Below the pieces are notes generated by a model. It was not told the origin of the DNA and searched no databases. It was given only the letters and a program-made list of their open reading frames with translations. The position numbers and the translations under genes were made by a program. Below, one piece after another: positions 9,082 to 20,469 of a stretch of 34,877 nucleotides of DNA; within the stretch, counting starts at the first letter, position 1, and each line of letters starts with the position of its first letter. Where the stretch lies: the NCBI GenBank assembly GCA_903936775.1, contig CAIZWU010000299.1:1-34877 (forward strand), written 5' to 3'. Source of the stretch: an uncultured bacterium. GTDB lineage: Bacteria > Verrucomicrobiota > Verrucomicrobiia > Verrucomicrobiales > V1-33.

Positions 9082-9651
9082 TTATTTGAAGTATTTTTTG
9101 GGATCGATGCGTTCCGGTTTTTCGGCCGGTGTTTTCGCGTCGGTTTCCTTTGGCTCGCCGGCGGGTTTTTCTTCCTGGCTGGCTTTGGATTCCTTTTTGG
9201 CCTTGGAGGATTTGTCCTTGGGGTCTGCTTTGGGCTCCTCCGGTTTGGCGTCGGAGGCAGGAGTGAGGATCTTGATTTGATCCGGGGAGGTGAGTTTGAT
9301 TTCGAGTTTGCCGGGGTCCGTTTTGGCGGCGCTTTTGGAGCGGTACTCAAACACCTCGCCGGTGACTTCGACGGTCTTGTCCTTGTAGAGTTTGGCAGGA
9401 CTGCCTCCTTCAAACTTGTCGTAACTTTCCTTCCAGGCAACGACGGTGAACTTGCCGCCGTCGAGATTCAGGAAGGTCATGCCGTTGGGGGATTCGAAGG
9501 CGTCGGTGACTTTTCCGGTGATGATGCTCTTCTTGCCGAGCAAGGCACGGACGGCGTCCTCTTCGATGGCGTTGGCGCGCGGGAGGTCCTCGGCGCGGAG
9601 CGCGGGGAGGGTGGCCGTGAAGAGGAACAGGAGAGCGGGGAGTAGTTTCAT
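9082..9651 (-). CDS. Secreted OB-fold-like protein with charged C-terminal tail
   Basis: A 189-residue exported protein of unknown role. It has a signal peptide (MKLLPALLFLFTATLPALRA) and a central domain of about 90 residues (LLGKKSIITGKVTDAFESP ... FTVVAWKESYDKF ... KTVEVTGEVFEYR) whose pattern (G-x-V-T-x-A, then FLNLDG, then VTGEV) fits periplasmic OB-fold nucleic-acid-binding-like modules. The last 60 residues are a low-complexity Lys/Glu/Pro-rich tail. The frame stays open far upstream to 10047, antisense to the Fur-family gene, but ATG 9651 gives the signal peptide and the upstream part is a shadow. It is divergent from the Fur-family gene across 108 bp, so the two could share control. 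Confidence 0.75.
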   Translation of the reverse strand: MKLLPALLFLFTATLPALRAEDLPRANAIEEDAVRALLGKKSIITGKVTDAFESPNGMTFLNLDGGKFTVVAWKESYDKFEGGSPAKLYKDKTVEVTGEVFEYRSKSAAKTDPGKLEIKLTSPDQIKILTPASDAKPEEPKADPKDKSSKAKKESKASQEEKPAGEPKETDAKTPAEKPERIDPKKYFK

Positions 9652-9706
9652 GGGAAAGGTTTCAGCGGGAGTGGGGCGGGACACGGTCCGGGGGACGGGA
9701 GGGAGG

Positions 9707-9723
9707 CGCAACATTTTTGTGCG
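9707..9723. promoter_or_regulatory. Candidate operator in the Fur-family divergent region
   Basis: CGCAACATTTTTGTGCG is an imperfect 17-bp inverted repeat with CGCA/TGCG arms around an AT-rich centre. It lies 37 bp before the Fur-family start and 56 bp before the divergent gene. Fur-family proteins bind AT-rich inverted repeats, so an autoregulatory site is possible; it does not match a known consensus. Confidence 0.3.
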
Positions 9724-9759
9724 ATTGCGTGGGGTTGAGTTTTCAAGTGTTCTAAGCCT

Positions 9760-10232
9760 ATGAAATCGGCGGAAATTAAAGCTTTGGTGGCAAGTGTGGT
9801 GGAACGGCTGCGCGGTCGCGGGCTGCGGCGCACCAAGGCCCTGGATCTCCTGATCACGGAGATGGCGAAACATGGGCGGCCGATGACCATCGCGGACCTT
9901 ACGGCGACGGAGAGTCTTTCCGGCCAGTGCGACCCGGCCACGGTTTACCGGCTGCTGATGAAGCTGGAGGAACACGGGGTGGTAAGGCGGCTGGGACTGC
10001 ACGACCGCTCCACGTATTTTATTCTGGTGCAGCACGGGCTTCATCACGATTACCTCGTGTGCACCGGCTGTGGCCAGATCGCGGAGATTGATATCGAATG
10101 CCCGGTGCGCACCCTCGAACGGAAGCTGGAGAAGCAGTCAGGGTATCATCACGTTTACCATGAACTGGAATTCTTCGGCGTCTGTCCGGCCTGCCATGAT
10201 GGCAAGGAGCATGAGGGGAAGGCGCACTGCTG

Positions 10233-10236
<4 letters not shown>
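9760..10236 (+). CDS. Fur-family metal-responsive transcriptional regulator
   Basis: A DNA-binding repressor of the Fur/Zur/PerR family, 158 residues. The N-terminal winged helix spans about residues 1-85 and contains the recognition segment CDPATVYRLLMKLEEHGVV. The dimerisation and metal domain begins at HHDYLVCTGCG (His95, His96, Cys101, Cys104), followed by GYHHVYHELEFFGVCPACHDG with Cys142 and Cys145; the two CxxC pairs form the usual structural zinc site. The tail HEGKAHCC is rich in further potential ligands. Subtype (iron, zinc or peroxide sensing) cannot be decided. ATG 9760 has no Shine-Dalgarno sequence. Its stop codon overlaps that of convergent ileS by 4 bp. Confidence 0.92.
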
Positions 10237-12980
<2,744 letters not shown>

Positions 12981-13080
12981 GGGATCGGGGAAAAGGGAGC
13001 GCGCAGGCTACCGGCTTGAAGGGATGGGGAAAGGGGAGAATTGAGGGCGCGTTTTCTGCCGTGGGCCGGGAGCCGGGGAA

Positions 13081-13120
13081 ATAGGACCTGGATGACTTAT
13101 AGGGCTTATAGGAACTATTT
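13081..13120. repeat. Short phased direct repeat (ACTTATAGG type)
   Basis: GACTTATAGG (13094-13103) is followed at once by GCTTATAGG (13104-13112) and the partial unit AACTAT, with ATAGGAC just upstream at 13081. This short repeat with a 9-10 bp period lies in the gap between ileS and the membrane-protein gene. Function unknown. Confidence 0.5.
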
Positions 13121-13124
13121 TTTG

Positions 13125-14393
13125 TCAGGCGGGTCTCCGGAGGACGGACTTTACCGAAACCCACACCGAGGCCACCAGCAACGTCTGGGTGGCAAGAACC
13201 ACGGCCCATTTTATGGCGACCGGCCAGTTGAAGAGGCCAGGAATGATGGCGGCGGGGTGGTGGGCGAGGTCGAGGAAATGGGCGAGGGTGGACTCAGAGG
13301 CCGCGGTAGCGAGGTGGGCGGCCAGCAGAACGGTGGCGCCCAGCAGGCAAAACAGCCAGACTTTCCGGGAAGGACGCCACGCGGGATCTTTGGCCATCAG
13401 GATGAGCCACCCGGCGGCATTGACAAAAAAGACGCCCACGATGCGCTCGTTGAAAGGGAAGGAGAGCTCCATCAACCAGGCGATGGAACCGTGCAGACTC
13501 ACCAGGCCGAGGCCGAAGAGCAGCGCGGCCCGGCGGTCGAGGATGGCGAGGATGACTAGCAACTCCAGGAAAAAGCCAGCCCCGAAGATGAGGCGGGCGA
13601 GGTCCGGGTGACGGCCCAGCCAATCCGCGGAAGCTGGGATGGGATGCCGGTAGCGGTCGGTGGCAGGATCGGCGACCGGGGCGGTGGCGGGCTGGACACC
13701 CTGGATGAATTGAGGGTCGAGGCTGTTGTAGTAATTCTGCCGGTGGGTTTTGACGATCTGGGTGGCGACGTAGGGGGAGTTTTTCAACCACTGGCCTTTG
13801 GATTCATCCAGCTTGGAACAGACCGAGATGATGTAACTGGCGGCGGCGATGGCGATGGTGTAAACCCAGAGCCAAGTCCAGTTGCCCGGGGCGGCCCAGC
13901 GCGGGAAGCCGTTTTTCCTGACAAAATACCAGCCGCGCACGGCGGCGAGGAACCAGACCACCAGCATCTGGGTGAGCAGGGCGAGGCTCACCATCTGGAA
14001 GCCGTGGTGCGCCGCGCCCTGGGAATTGTTCAGAGTGCGGATGGCGATGTGGACCACGGTGATGACCGGCAGGGCCAGCGGCAGGGCGAAACCCAGCACG
14101 TAAAAAACGAGGGCGACCTTGACCCACGTCAGGCACTGGGCCCAGAAGGCAGGATCGGAGAGGCGGGTGATTTCCCAGCCGAGCCATTCCCAGAGAGCGG
14201 GCCAGGCGGCGAGGCCGACGGGTTTCGGCGCGGTGGGATAGGCAGGGTAAAATTCCAGGCTGCGCCAGACCACGACCGCGAAAAGGAAGCGGAGAACAAA
14301 CCCTTCGAGACGGCCCACCTCACGCAGGCCGGTGCCGCCGAGGAGGGCTTCCTTCAGCCCGTGGGTGCGGGTTTCGCGGATCAGGGAGGTCAT
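13125..14393 (-). CDS. Polytopic HTTM/DoxX-like membrane protein
   Basis: A 422-residue integral membrane protein with at least seven hydrophobic segments. The layout of segments and the short motifs TLNNSQGAAHHGFQ (with a His pair) and LVSLHGSIAWLMELSFPFNE resemble HTTM/DoxX-like families, the vitamin-K-carboxylase-related membrane fold, but I cannot assign it firmly. A soluble loop near residues 185-250 (RQNYYNSLDPQFIQG) separates the two membrane halves. Its ATG begins one base after the stop of the 163-residue partner gene, so translation is probably coupled; GGAGG lies 12 bp before the ATG, inside the partner's last codons. The coupling argues for a two-component membrane complex. Substrate unknown. 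Confidence 0.7.
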   Translation of the reverse strand: MTSLIRETRTHGLKEALLGGTGLREVGRLEGFVLRFLFAVVVWRSLEFYPAYPTAPKPVGLAAWPALWEWLGWEITRLSDPAFWAQCLTWVKVALVFYVLGFALPLALPVITVVHIAIRTLNNSQGAAHHGFQMVSLALLTQMLVVWFLAAVRGWYFVRKNGFPRWAAPGNWTWLWVYTIAIAAASYIISVCSKLDESKGQWLKNSPYVATQIVKTHRQNYYNSLDPQFIQGVQPATAPVADPATDRYRHPIPASADWLGRHPDLARLIFGAGFFLELLVILAILDRRAALLFGLGLVSLHGSIAWLMELSFPFNERIVGVFFVNAAGWLILMAKDPAWRPSRKVWLFCLLGATVLLAAHLATAASESTLAHFLDLAHHPAAIIPGLFNWPVAIKWAVVLATQTLLVASVWVSVKSVLRRPA

Positions 14394-14394
14394 G

Positions 14395-14886
14395 CTAGTT
14401 TTCCGCCTCCATCACAAAGGTTTCGTGGTAGCCGTCCGGGCCGGTGTGGATTTCGCCGCGCCAAAGCTGGACGCGGGCGGGGAGCGGGGTCCCGCGGTGT
14501 TTCGACTGGGCGACAAAGCTGTCGAGGACTTCCTTGGTGAGGCGGGTCCTGACGTCGGGGGGGATCTCGGATTTGACGCGGGTGCCGTTGGCAAAACCCC
14601 ACTCGTTGAGTTCCGTATTGAGCCGTTTTTTTAGCTTGGGGGCGGTGTCGCCGGTGAGATCGACCACGGGCAGCGGCTGGCCGGTGACATCGGTGAGAAA
14701 ATAATAATCGACTGGTTTCGGATTGGGATTCCCGTACATGGGGAAGTGGGAGAACGGATAGTGTTCGCCGGTTTTCAGGGAGACGAAGATGGCCACGCCC
14801 ATGAAGAGGCCGAGCCAGAGATAGCGGGCGCCATGTTGCCGGAGGCGCGGCCATAGCGGGGCGGATAGCAGAGCACGGAAAGACAT
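14395..14886 (-). CDS. Membrane-anchored partner of the HTTM-like protein
   Basis: A 163-residue protein with one N-terminal transmembrane helix (about 20-40, YLWLGLFMGVAIFVSL), then YPFSHFPMYGNPNP and a soluble extracytoplasmic domain rich in charged residues. The FPMYG motif directly after the anchor is, from memory, common in small proteins encoded beside HTTM/DoxX-like membrane proteins. It has one of the few plausible ribosome-binding sites in the window (TTGAGG, five bases before the ATG). Its stop is separated by a single base from the start of the next gene. Function unknown; a stable partnership with the downstream membrane protein is the main inference. Confidence 0.68.
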   Translation of the reverse strand: MSFRALLSAPLWPRLRQHGARYLWLGLFMGVAIFVSLKTGEHYPFSHFPMYGNPNPKPVDYYFLTDVTGQPLPVVDLTGDTAPKLKKRLNTELNEWGFANGTRVKSEIPPDVRTRLTKEVLDSFVAQSKHRGTPLPARVQLWRGEIHTGPDGYHETFVMEAEN

Positions 14887-14972
14887 TTAAGCCTCAATGT
14901 GCTGAGGTTGCGGCGGCGGTGCAAGCTACGGTTTCAGGTTGCTTTTGCAGGACCGGGGGACGACGGCGCGCC

Positions 14973-15596
14973 ATGCGCAACATGATTTTTGATTGGTCGG
15001 GCACGGTGGTGGATGATCTGCCACCGGTGGTGGAGGCGACCAATGCGGTGCTGACGCGCTACGGACTGCCCCCGATGGACCGCGAGCAGTTCCGCCGTCA
15101 GTTTTCCCTGCCCTTCACGGGCTTTTATGAGCGCATGCTGCCGGGCGTCGGGATCGAGGAACTGGAGCTGATCTTCCGTCCGGCAATGGCCGCGAGCACC
15201 GCGCCGGTGACACTGATTCCGCATGCCCTGCCTTTTCTGGAACGCTGTGCCCGGCAGGGGTGCCGGATGTTTGTGCTCAGCTCCGCCCCTCCCGAAGCGG
15301 TGGAGTCGCAAGCGGCCGCCCTCGGGCTGAGCCGCTTTTTTGAAGTGATCTATGCCGGGGTGAGGGACAAGACGAAGCGCATCTCCGGGATTCTGGAGGA
15401 GCATCGGCTGGAGCCGGCGCGCACGGTGATGATCGGTGATATGCGGCACGACGTCCATGCAGCGCAGGCCGCGGGGATCCGTTCCATTGCGGTGCTGACC
15501 GGGTATGAGTTTCCGGAAGTGATCGCCGAGTCCCGCCCGGATATCACGGTCGGCGATCTATCCCATGTGGCCGCGCTGCTGGATGCGTGGATGTGA
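14973..15596 (+). CDS. HAD-superfamily hydrolase (phosphoglycolate-phosphatase-like)
   Basis: A cytoplasmic haloacid-dehalogenase-like hydrolase of 207 residues, probably a small-molecule phosphatase. Motif I is FDWSGTVVDD (nucleophile Asp7), motif II VLSSA near residue 103, motif III the lysine region DKTKR at 131-135, and motif IV IGDMRHD at 153-159. The usual second aspartate of motif I (DxD) is replaced by serine (D-W-S). HAD members with a changed +2 residue, such as phosphonoacetaldehyde hydrolase with DWAGT, do not use a simple phosphatase acid/base, so the reaction may differ. A helical cap follows motif I. The frame is open to 14919, but ATG 14973 starts right at the conserved domain. 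It is divergent from the membrane pair. Confidence 0.85.
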   Translation: MRNMIFDWSGTVVDDLPPVVEATNAVLTRYGLPPMDREQFRRQFSLPFTGFYERMLPGVGIEELELIFRPAMAASTAPVTLIPHALPFLERCARQGCRMFVLSSAPPEAVESQAAALGLSRFFEVIYAGVRDKTKRISGILEEHRLEPARTVMIGDMRHDVHAAQAAGIRSIAVLTGYEFPEVIAESRPDITVGDLSHVAALLDAWM

Positions 15597-15660
15597 GGCG
15601 GCAGGGATGACGGGCCATTTTTCCGACGGGTTGCGCCCCTCTGAAGGCCGGCCTCCATTC

Positions 15661-15696
15661 ACAACAAAACAGCCGCTCCCTTGCGGAAGCGGCTGT
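15661..15696 (-). terminator. Intrinsic terminator of bamA
   Basis: On the minus strand a perfect 9-bp stem (ACAGCCGCT, 15688-15696, with its complement at 15669-15677) with a 10-nt loop runs into TTTGTTGT. It lies 20 bp after the bamA stop and is oriented for bamA. Confidence 0.88.
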
Positions 15697-15715
15697 GGGG
15701 TAAAGCTGGTTGCGG

Positions 15716-18109
15716 TTAGAACTTGTAGTCCACGCTGAACTGGAACTGACCTCCGTCGTCGTTGAATTCATCGGTGGTGATCGGGATACCGTAGTCAATT
15801 TTGACTGGACCAACCAGAGGCAGATTGACCCGGACGCCAAGGCCGATGTCGGCATTGTAGTCGGAGCTGGAGTAATCCCAGGAGTCAGGATTTACGAAAC
15901 CAGCATCTGCAAAGACGGCACCCCGGATCTTGGCCACGATGGGGAAGGTGAGTTCGGCCGTGATCCATCCGAGGGTGTTACCCCCGATCGGTTCGCCGTT
16001 TTCATCCTTCGGTCCAACGTTGCGGTATTCAAAGCCGCGCAGGTTGTTGGCACCGCCGAGGAACTGGCGTTCAAAGATCGGCACGCTGTCCCCGTCTCCG
16101 GTGGTGTCGACGGAGGCCACTTCACCCTGCACACTGAAGATGGTGTCGAAGGGCATTTTCCAGTACTTCTGACCGGAGAGGCTGAGGCTGACGGTGTCCA
16201 CATCGCCACCGAGGAAGCTACCGCTGACATTGCCTTCCACGCTGATCTTATGGCCGCGGGTCGGCATCTGGAAGCTGTCGCGGTTGTCAAAAACCCAGGC
16301 GGCCCCGAGCCGGCTTTGCAGGTAGTCTCCTTCCTGGGATTTGATGTATTCGGAAGCATCCTCATCAATGTCGTAGATCTCCACCTGTTGCAGGGTGTAG
16401 GTCAGACGCAGATCGGTATTGTCACCGAGGGGCTTGCGCAGGTTGATGCTGCCGCCGACGTCGCGTTGGTCGTAATAATCACTCAGGTAATTTTTCTCCG
16501 TGTAGAAGATGTCCCCGCCGAGGGAGAGGCGCTGCCCGAGGAAGTAGGGCTCCGTCAGGCTCATGATGAAGTCCTTGCGTTCCGTGCCGGCCTTGAGCCC
16601 GAGGCGGAAGCGCTGGCCGGCTCCGGTGAAGGAGGGCCAGTTGGCGATATCAAAATTCTTCTGGGTGACTTCCACGAATCCGACCAGATTGTCGATGGAA
16701 CTGAACCCGGCCCCGAATTGGACCGAGCCGGTGGGCTTTTCCTTGAGGTCGATGTTGATGTCTTTATAGTCAGGACCGAGGTTGGACGAGACCGGCATGA
16801 AGTCCACCCCCTCGAAGTAGTCGAGGTTCATCAGGCGGGACTGGGACTTCCGGATTTTGATGGTGTTGTATTCGTCCGTGGGCGCAATGGTCAGTTCGCG
16901 GCGGACCACTTCCTCCTTGGTCTTCTGGTTCCCGGAGATGCTGATTTTGCCGACCTTGAACTGGTTGCCTTCTTCAATGGCGTAAGTGATGCCCAACTGG
17001 CTGCCGGCTTGTTTGTCGATGCGCGGGGTGACCTTGGAATCGGCATAACCACGGGAACCATAGTAGTCCGCGATGGTGGCAAGGTCGATCTTCATGTCCG
17101 CGAGGGAGAAGGTCTGGCCGGCTTCGAGTTGAAAGACGGGGATCAGGTCGGCGGTTTGATAGAGTTTGTTGCCGGCGACGGTGACGGCGGCCACGGTGTA
17201 GACCGGGCCTTCGGTGATGCTGTAGACCAAATTGACGTTTTTGTCATCGACGCGCTGCGGCACGACGTTGGTCACCTTGGCATCCAGATAACCGGCGTTT
17301 TGATAGAACTCCTCGATCGCCTTGATGTCCTCTTCGATCTTGGTGCGGTCGACCCGGCGTTTGAGGTCCCAGAATTTAATCCAGTTCCGGTTATCGCTCT
17401 TTATGACACCCTTGAGCTTGCCGGAGGAGAAGGAGGTCGCCCCTTCAAAAATGACGTCCTTGATGATGCCGCGTCCGCCTTCGTTGATGGAGAACACCGC
17501 CCGGGAAAAGCCGGGGGTGGCGCCCTTGGTGATGGAATAATCGACCGTGACGTCGGGATACCCTTTGGCTTTGTAAACTTCGATGATGGCGTCTTTGGCC
17601 TTGGCGAGGCTGGTGTCATCCACCGAACCCCCGATTTTCAATTCGATTTCCTGCTGGAGGCGGGTGGCGGTGAAGACGGTATTGCCGAGGAACTCAATGT
17701 TGCCGAGGCCGGCCCGGGCTTCGACGGTGACGGTGAGTTTGATGCCTCCGGCCACTTCCGTGGTGGTGAATTGCACATCGAGCAGATCGCCGGTATTATA
17801 GAGAGCGCGGAGATCCTGTTCCTCTTTTTCCTTGGTGTAGATCTCGCCGGTCTTCAGGCGCATGTTGGACAGGATGCGTTCGCGGTCCACGGTGGCGTCG
17901 CCTTTGAAGCGGATTTCCACGGAGCGGACGACGGGACCGGTCGCCGGAGCCAAGGCCGCACTCTCGGCGGAGGCGGGCGGCGGAAGCAGGCCGGGCAGGG
18001 CCTGCGCATGGAGCATAGCCGGCAGCGCGAGCGCGCAGGCCAGCGGGGCGAGGGAGAGGAGGAGAGGACGGGGCGCAGCCGGGCGGCGGAGGAGGGCGGA
18101 TGGGTTCAT
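15716..18109 (-). CDS. bamA: Outer membrane protein assembly factor BamA
   Basis: Central component of the machine that folds beta-barrel proteins into the outer membrane; 797 residues. After a signal peptide and an Ala/Pro-rich linker come successive POTRA domains (the first begins VRSVEIRFKGDATVDRERI; later ones include VTVAGNKLYQTADLIPVF and ISISGNQKTKEEVVRREL). The C-terminal barrel shows the family segments GGANNLRGFEYRNVGP and GLGVRVNLPLVGPVKIDYG and ends in phenylalanine (SVDYKF), the barrel signature. ATG 18109 gives the signal peptide; the frame is open upstream to 18202. The 203-bp upstream region holds the odd palindrome CCGGTCGGACCGG (18125-18137) in the leader. It shows that the organism has an outer membrane. 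Confidence 0.96.
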   Translation of the reverse strand: MNPSALLRRPAAPRPLLLSLAPLACALALPAMLHAQALPGLLPPPASAESAALAPATGPVVRSVEIRFKGDATVDRERILSNMRLKTGEIYTKEKEEQDLRALYNTGDLLDVQFTTTEVAGGIKLTVTVEARAGLGNIEFLGNTVFTATRLQQEIELKIGGSVDDTSLAKAKDAIIEVYKAKGYPDVTVDYSITKGATPGFSRAVFSINEGGRGIIKDVIFEGATSFSSGKLKGVIKSDNRNWIKFWDLKRRVDRTKIEEDIKAIEEFYQNAGYLDAKVTNVVPQRVDDKNVNLVYSITEGPVYTVAAVTVAGNKLYQTADLIPVFQLEAGQTFSLADMKIDLATIADYYGSRGYADSKVTPRIDKQAGSQLGITYAIEEGNQFKVGKISISGNQKTKEEVVRRELTIAPTDEYNTIKIRKSQSRLMNLDYFEGVDFMPVSSNLGPDYKDINIDLKEKPTGSVQFGAGFSSIDNLVGFVEVTQKNFDIANWPSFTGAGQRFRLGLKAGTERKDFIMSLTEPYFLGQRLSLGGDIFYTEKNYLSDYYDQRDVGGSINLRKPLGDNTDLRLTYTLQQVEIYDIDEDASEYIKSQEGDYLQSRLGAAWVFDNRDSFQMPTRGHKISVEGNVSGSFLGGDVDTVSLSLSGQKYWKMPFDTIFSVQGEVASVDTTGDGDSVPIFERQFLGGANNLRGFEYRNVGPKDENGEPIGGNTLGWITAELTFPIVAKIRGAVFADAGFVNPDSWDYSSSDYNADIGLGVRVNLPLVGPVKIDYGIPITTDEFNDDGGQFQFSVDYKF

Positions 18110-18312
18110 CGTGAAAAAGTAAGACCGGTCGGACCGGCTGGGACGCTGGATGGGATCGCCCTTTGGGCAAAAGGCTGCGGCGAGACTATCTTCAAGCCGC
18201 AAAAGCGCAACATTGGATTTAATGCGGCACGGGAAGATCCACCCGGGAATCCCCGGTCCCCACGGGACGGCCGGACCACCCGGTCACCCAACCGGCAGCG
18301 GCGGCCGGAGGC

Positions 18313-20469
18313 TTATTCCACGCCGCGGGCGGTGGCTAGTCTTTCGCAGCCCTTGAGGTCGAGTTTGCCGCTGGCGAGGACCGGGATTTGCTCGACGCGG
18401 ACGAGGCGTTTCGGAATCCACAGGGACGGAACCCCGCGCTCCAGCAGCGTGTAACGGAGCTGGATGATTTCCTGTTTCACCGCCTCGCTGGAGACGGTGC
18501 TCAGGAGGACCAGCGCTTCGCCTTTTTCATCGTCGGGAATCCCCACCACCGCGATGCGGCGCTCGGACTCGCCTTCCAGATGCATCGCTTTGGTGATGTG
18601 CTCCTCCACAATTTCGTGCGGGACCATTTCGCCTCCGATTTTGGAAAACCGGCTGAGGCGGCCTTCGATGAAGAGGAAACCGTCTTCATCCAGTCGCCCG
18701 ATGTCGCCAGTGCGGAACCAATCGTTCTGCAGGACTTCCTCGGTTTTGCGGGGTTGTTTGAGATACCCTTTAAAGACGTTGGGGCCCTTGAACCAGATCA
18801 TGCCGGACTGGTTGACGGCCAGCGGGGCGTCGGTGGAGGGGTCGGTGATTTTGACGGCGAGGCCCGGCATGAGCTGACCCACCGAGCCGACGCGGCGGAC
18901 CGGGAGGACGGGCCAAGGGGAGTTGACGGGCTCCGGCAGATTGAAATTGGTGGCCGGGGAGGTTTCGGTGAGGCCGTAGCCCTCCATGACGGGTTTGCCG
19001 AACTTTTTGAGGAACTCCTCCTCAAGGGTGGGCGGGAGTTTTTCCGCCCCGGTGACGATGAGTTTGAGGCTGGCGAGCTGCTCCACTTTGACCCGCTTCA
19101 GGTAACCCCGCAGGAAGGTTGGGGTGCTGAGCATGAGCGCGACGCCGTGTTTGTCGACCAATTCCGCGAGTTTGGTGACTTCCAGCGGGCTGGGGTAAGT
19201 GACCAGGCTATGGCCCTGGAAGATGGGGAACCACAAGGTGACGGTGCCGCCGAGGGAATGGAACAGGGGCAGCGACCCGAGGATTTTGTCCTCGGAGGAC
19301 AGGCCGAGGCGGATGGCAAACTGAGTGACGTTGCTGACAATATTCCGGTGGCTGAGGACCACCCCTTTGGGCTCCCCTGAACTGCCGCTGGTGAACAGCA
19401 GCGCGGCCTCGCGATCCCCGCCTTCGGAGGAAAGCCCGAGCAGTTTGGCGAGCACGGGGACGGGCAGCAGCTTGAGGGCGATCAGCCATTTGATGATCTT
19501 CGGCTGCATCTGGGGCATGATGCGTTCGAGGAACATCAACTGCTTGGTGGGCGGCCACGGGAAGGTCTGGACTTTCCTGACAAAACTATCGGCGGTCAGG
19601 AAACGGTCGATGCCGCTCTGCCGCATGGCGCTTTCGACGGCTTCCTTGCCCGCGGTGAAGTTGAAATTGACCGGGATTTTGCCAGCCAGCACGGCGGCCA
19701 TGTTGGCGATGAGCCCGCCGCGGCCGGGAGGCAGGGCGATCCCGATGCGGGGCTGGTCGGTTTCTTTTTTGATCAGCTCCGCAAGGGCGGCGGCGGCAGC
19801 AAACACCTTGGCGTAGGAAGTGACGCTGCCATCCAGGCCATCAATCACCTCGCCGGTGGCGCCATGTTGTTTAAAGCCTGCCAGCAGCATGTGCCCAAGC
19901 GGGACATTGAGGGAAGGCCGGGTGGCAAAGGCCTCCGCACTGGCTTCGATCAACGCGGCCTGCACGGCCGGATAGGTCACCGCCTCTGCTGGAATCACAG
20001 CACTGATGGCATAAACAACTTCAACCGGCGCGCTGCCGAAGGCAATCGTCAGGGCTTCCGCGCGGGGGTAATCCACCCCCACGGGCTGCAGCGGCACGCC
20101 GTGATGGCAAAGGTCCTGCAGCAGCAGGTGGGGAATCGCCAGGCTCGCCGCCGCGGGAGCGGTGACGGTGGGCGGCACATAGAGCACCACGCCCTGCTGG
20201 TGGACGGCAGCCTGCACCGCCTCGGCGGATCCGGCCGTGCCCCGCTCGATGGTGGCCAGGTTCAGGGCCGCGATGGCTTGAGCGAGGGCCGGAGCGTAAG
20301 CGGCGCTGGATTCCGTCAGAAGAGTGACCGTCCGCCCCCCCGCCAGCTTGACCAGCCGCGGCAGATCCGTGGCGGCAAGGCGTGCCGGGATCAGGAGAAC
20401 GCCGTGGGTGGTGAGCAGGTCGGTGTGCAGGACGGTGACACCGCGGGAGGTTTGAGTGGCGTGGGCCAT
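18313..20469 (-). CDS. Aas-like acyl-ACP/acyl-CoA synthetase with degenerate acyltransferase-like N terminus
   Basis: An adenylate-forming enzyme of 718 residues. The C-terminal half has the AMP-binding signature LLFTSGSSGEPKGVVLSHRN near residue 355, SLPLFHSLGGTVTLWFP, the EGYGLTETSPA motif, WFRTGDIGRLDEDGF and the late ASGKLDLKG lysine. It resembles the synthetase half of Aas (acyl-ACP synthetase / 2-acyl-glycerophosphoethanolamine acyltransferase), so it probably activates fatty acids for membrane lipid repair. Residues 1 to about 190 align in layout with the PlsC half of Aas, yet the expected HX4D is absent: GVLLIPARLAATDLPRL stands where GVLLVSNHxSxxD is usual. The open frame extends to 21147 across the neighbouring gene, but the part before ATG 20469 is shadow. 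No Shine-Dalgarno sequence. Confidence 0.85.
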   Translation of the reverse strand: MAHATQTSRGVTVLHTDLLTTHGVLLIPARLAATDLPRLVKLAGGRTVTLLTESSAAYAPALAQAIAALNLATIERGTAGSAEAVQAAVHQQGVVLYVPPTVTAPAAASLAIPHLLLQDLCHHGVPLQPVGVDYPRAEALTIAFGSAPVEVVYAISAVIPAEAVTYPAVQAALIEASAEAFATRPSLNVPLGHMLLAGFKQHGATGEVIDGLDGSVTSYAKVFAAAAALAELIKKETDQPRIGIALPPGRGGLIANMAAVLAGKIPVNFNFTAGKEAVESAMRQSGIDRFLTADSFVRKVQTFPWPPTKQLMFLERIMPQMQPKIIKWLIALKLLPVPVLAKLLGLSSEGGDREAALLFTSGSSGEPKGVVLSHRNIVSNVTQFAIRLGLSSEDKILGSLPLFHSLGGTVTLWFPIFQGHSLVTYPSPLEVTKLAELVDKHGVALMLSTPTFLRGYLKRVKVEQLASLKLIVTGAEKLPPTLEEEFLKKFGKPVMEGYGLTETSPATNFNLPEPVNSPWPVLPVRRVGSVGQLMPGLAVKITDPSTDAPLAVNQSGMIWFKGPNVFKGYLKQPRKTEEVLQNDWFRTGDIGRLDEDGFLFIEGRLSRFSKIGGEMVPHEIVEEHITKAMHLEGESERRIAVVGIPDDEKGEALVLLSTVSSEAVKQEIIQLRYTLLERGVPSLWIPKRLVRVEQIPVLASGKLDLKGCERLATARGVE

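Noticed and set aside
15710..18454. 914-codon open frame on the plus strand antisense to bamA
   Set aside because: High-GC codon usage leaves the opposite strand open; the translation is low-complexity in D, G, V and H and matches no family, while bamA on the minus strand is unmistakable.
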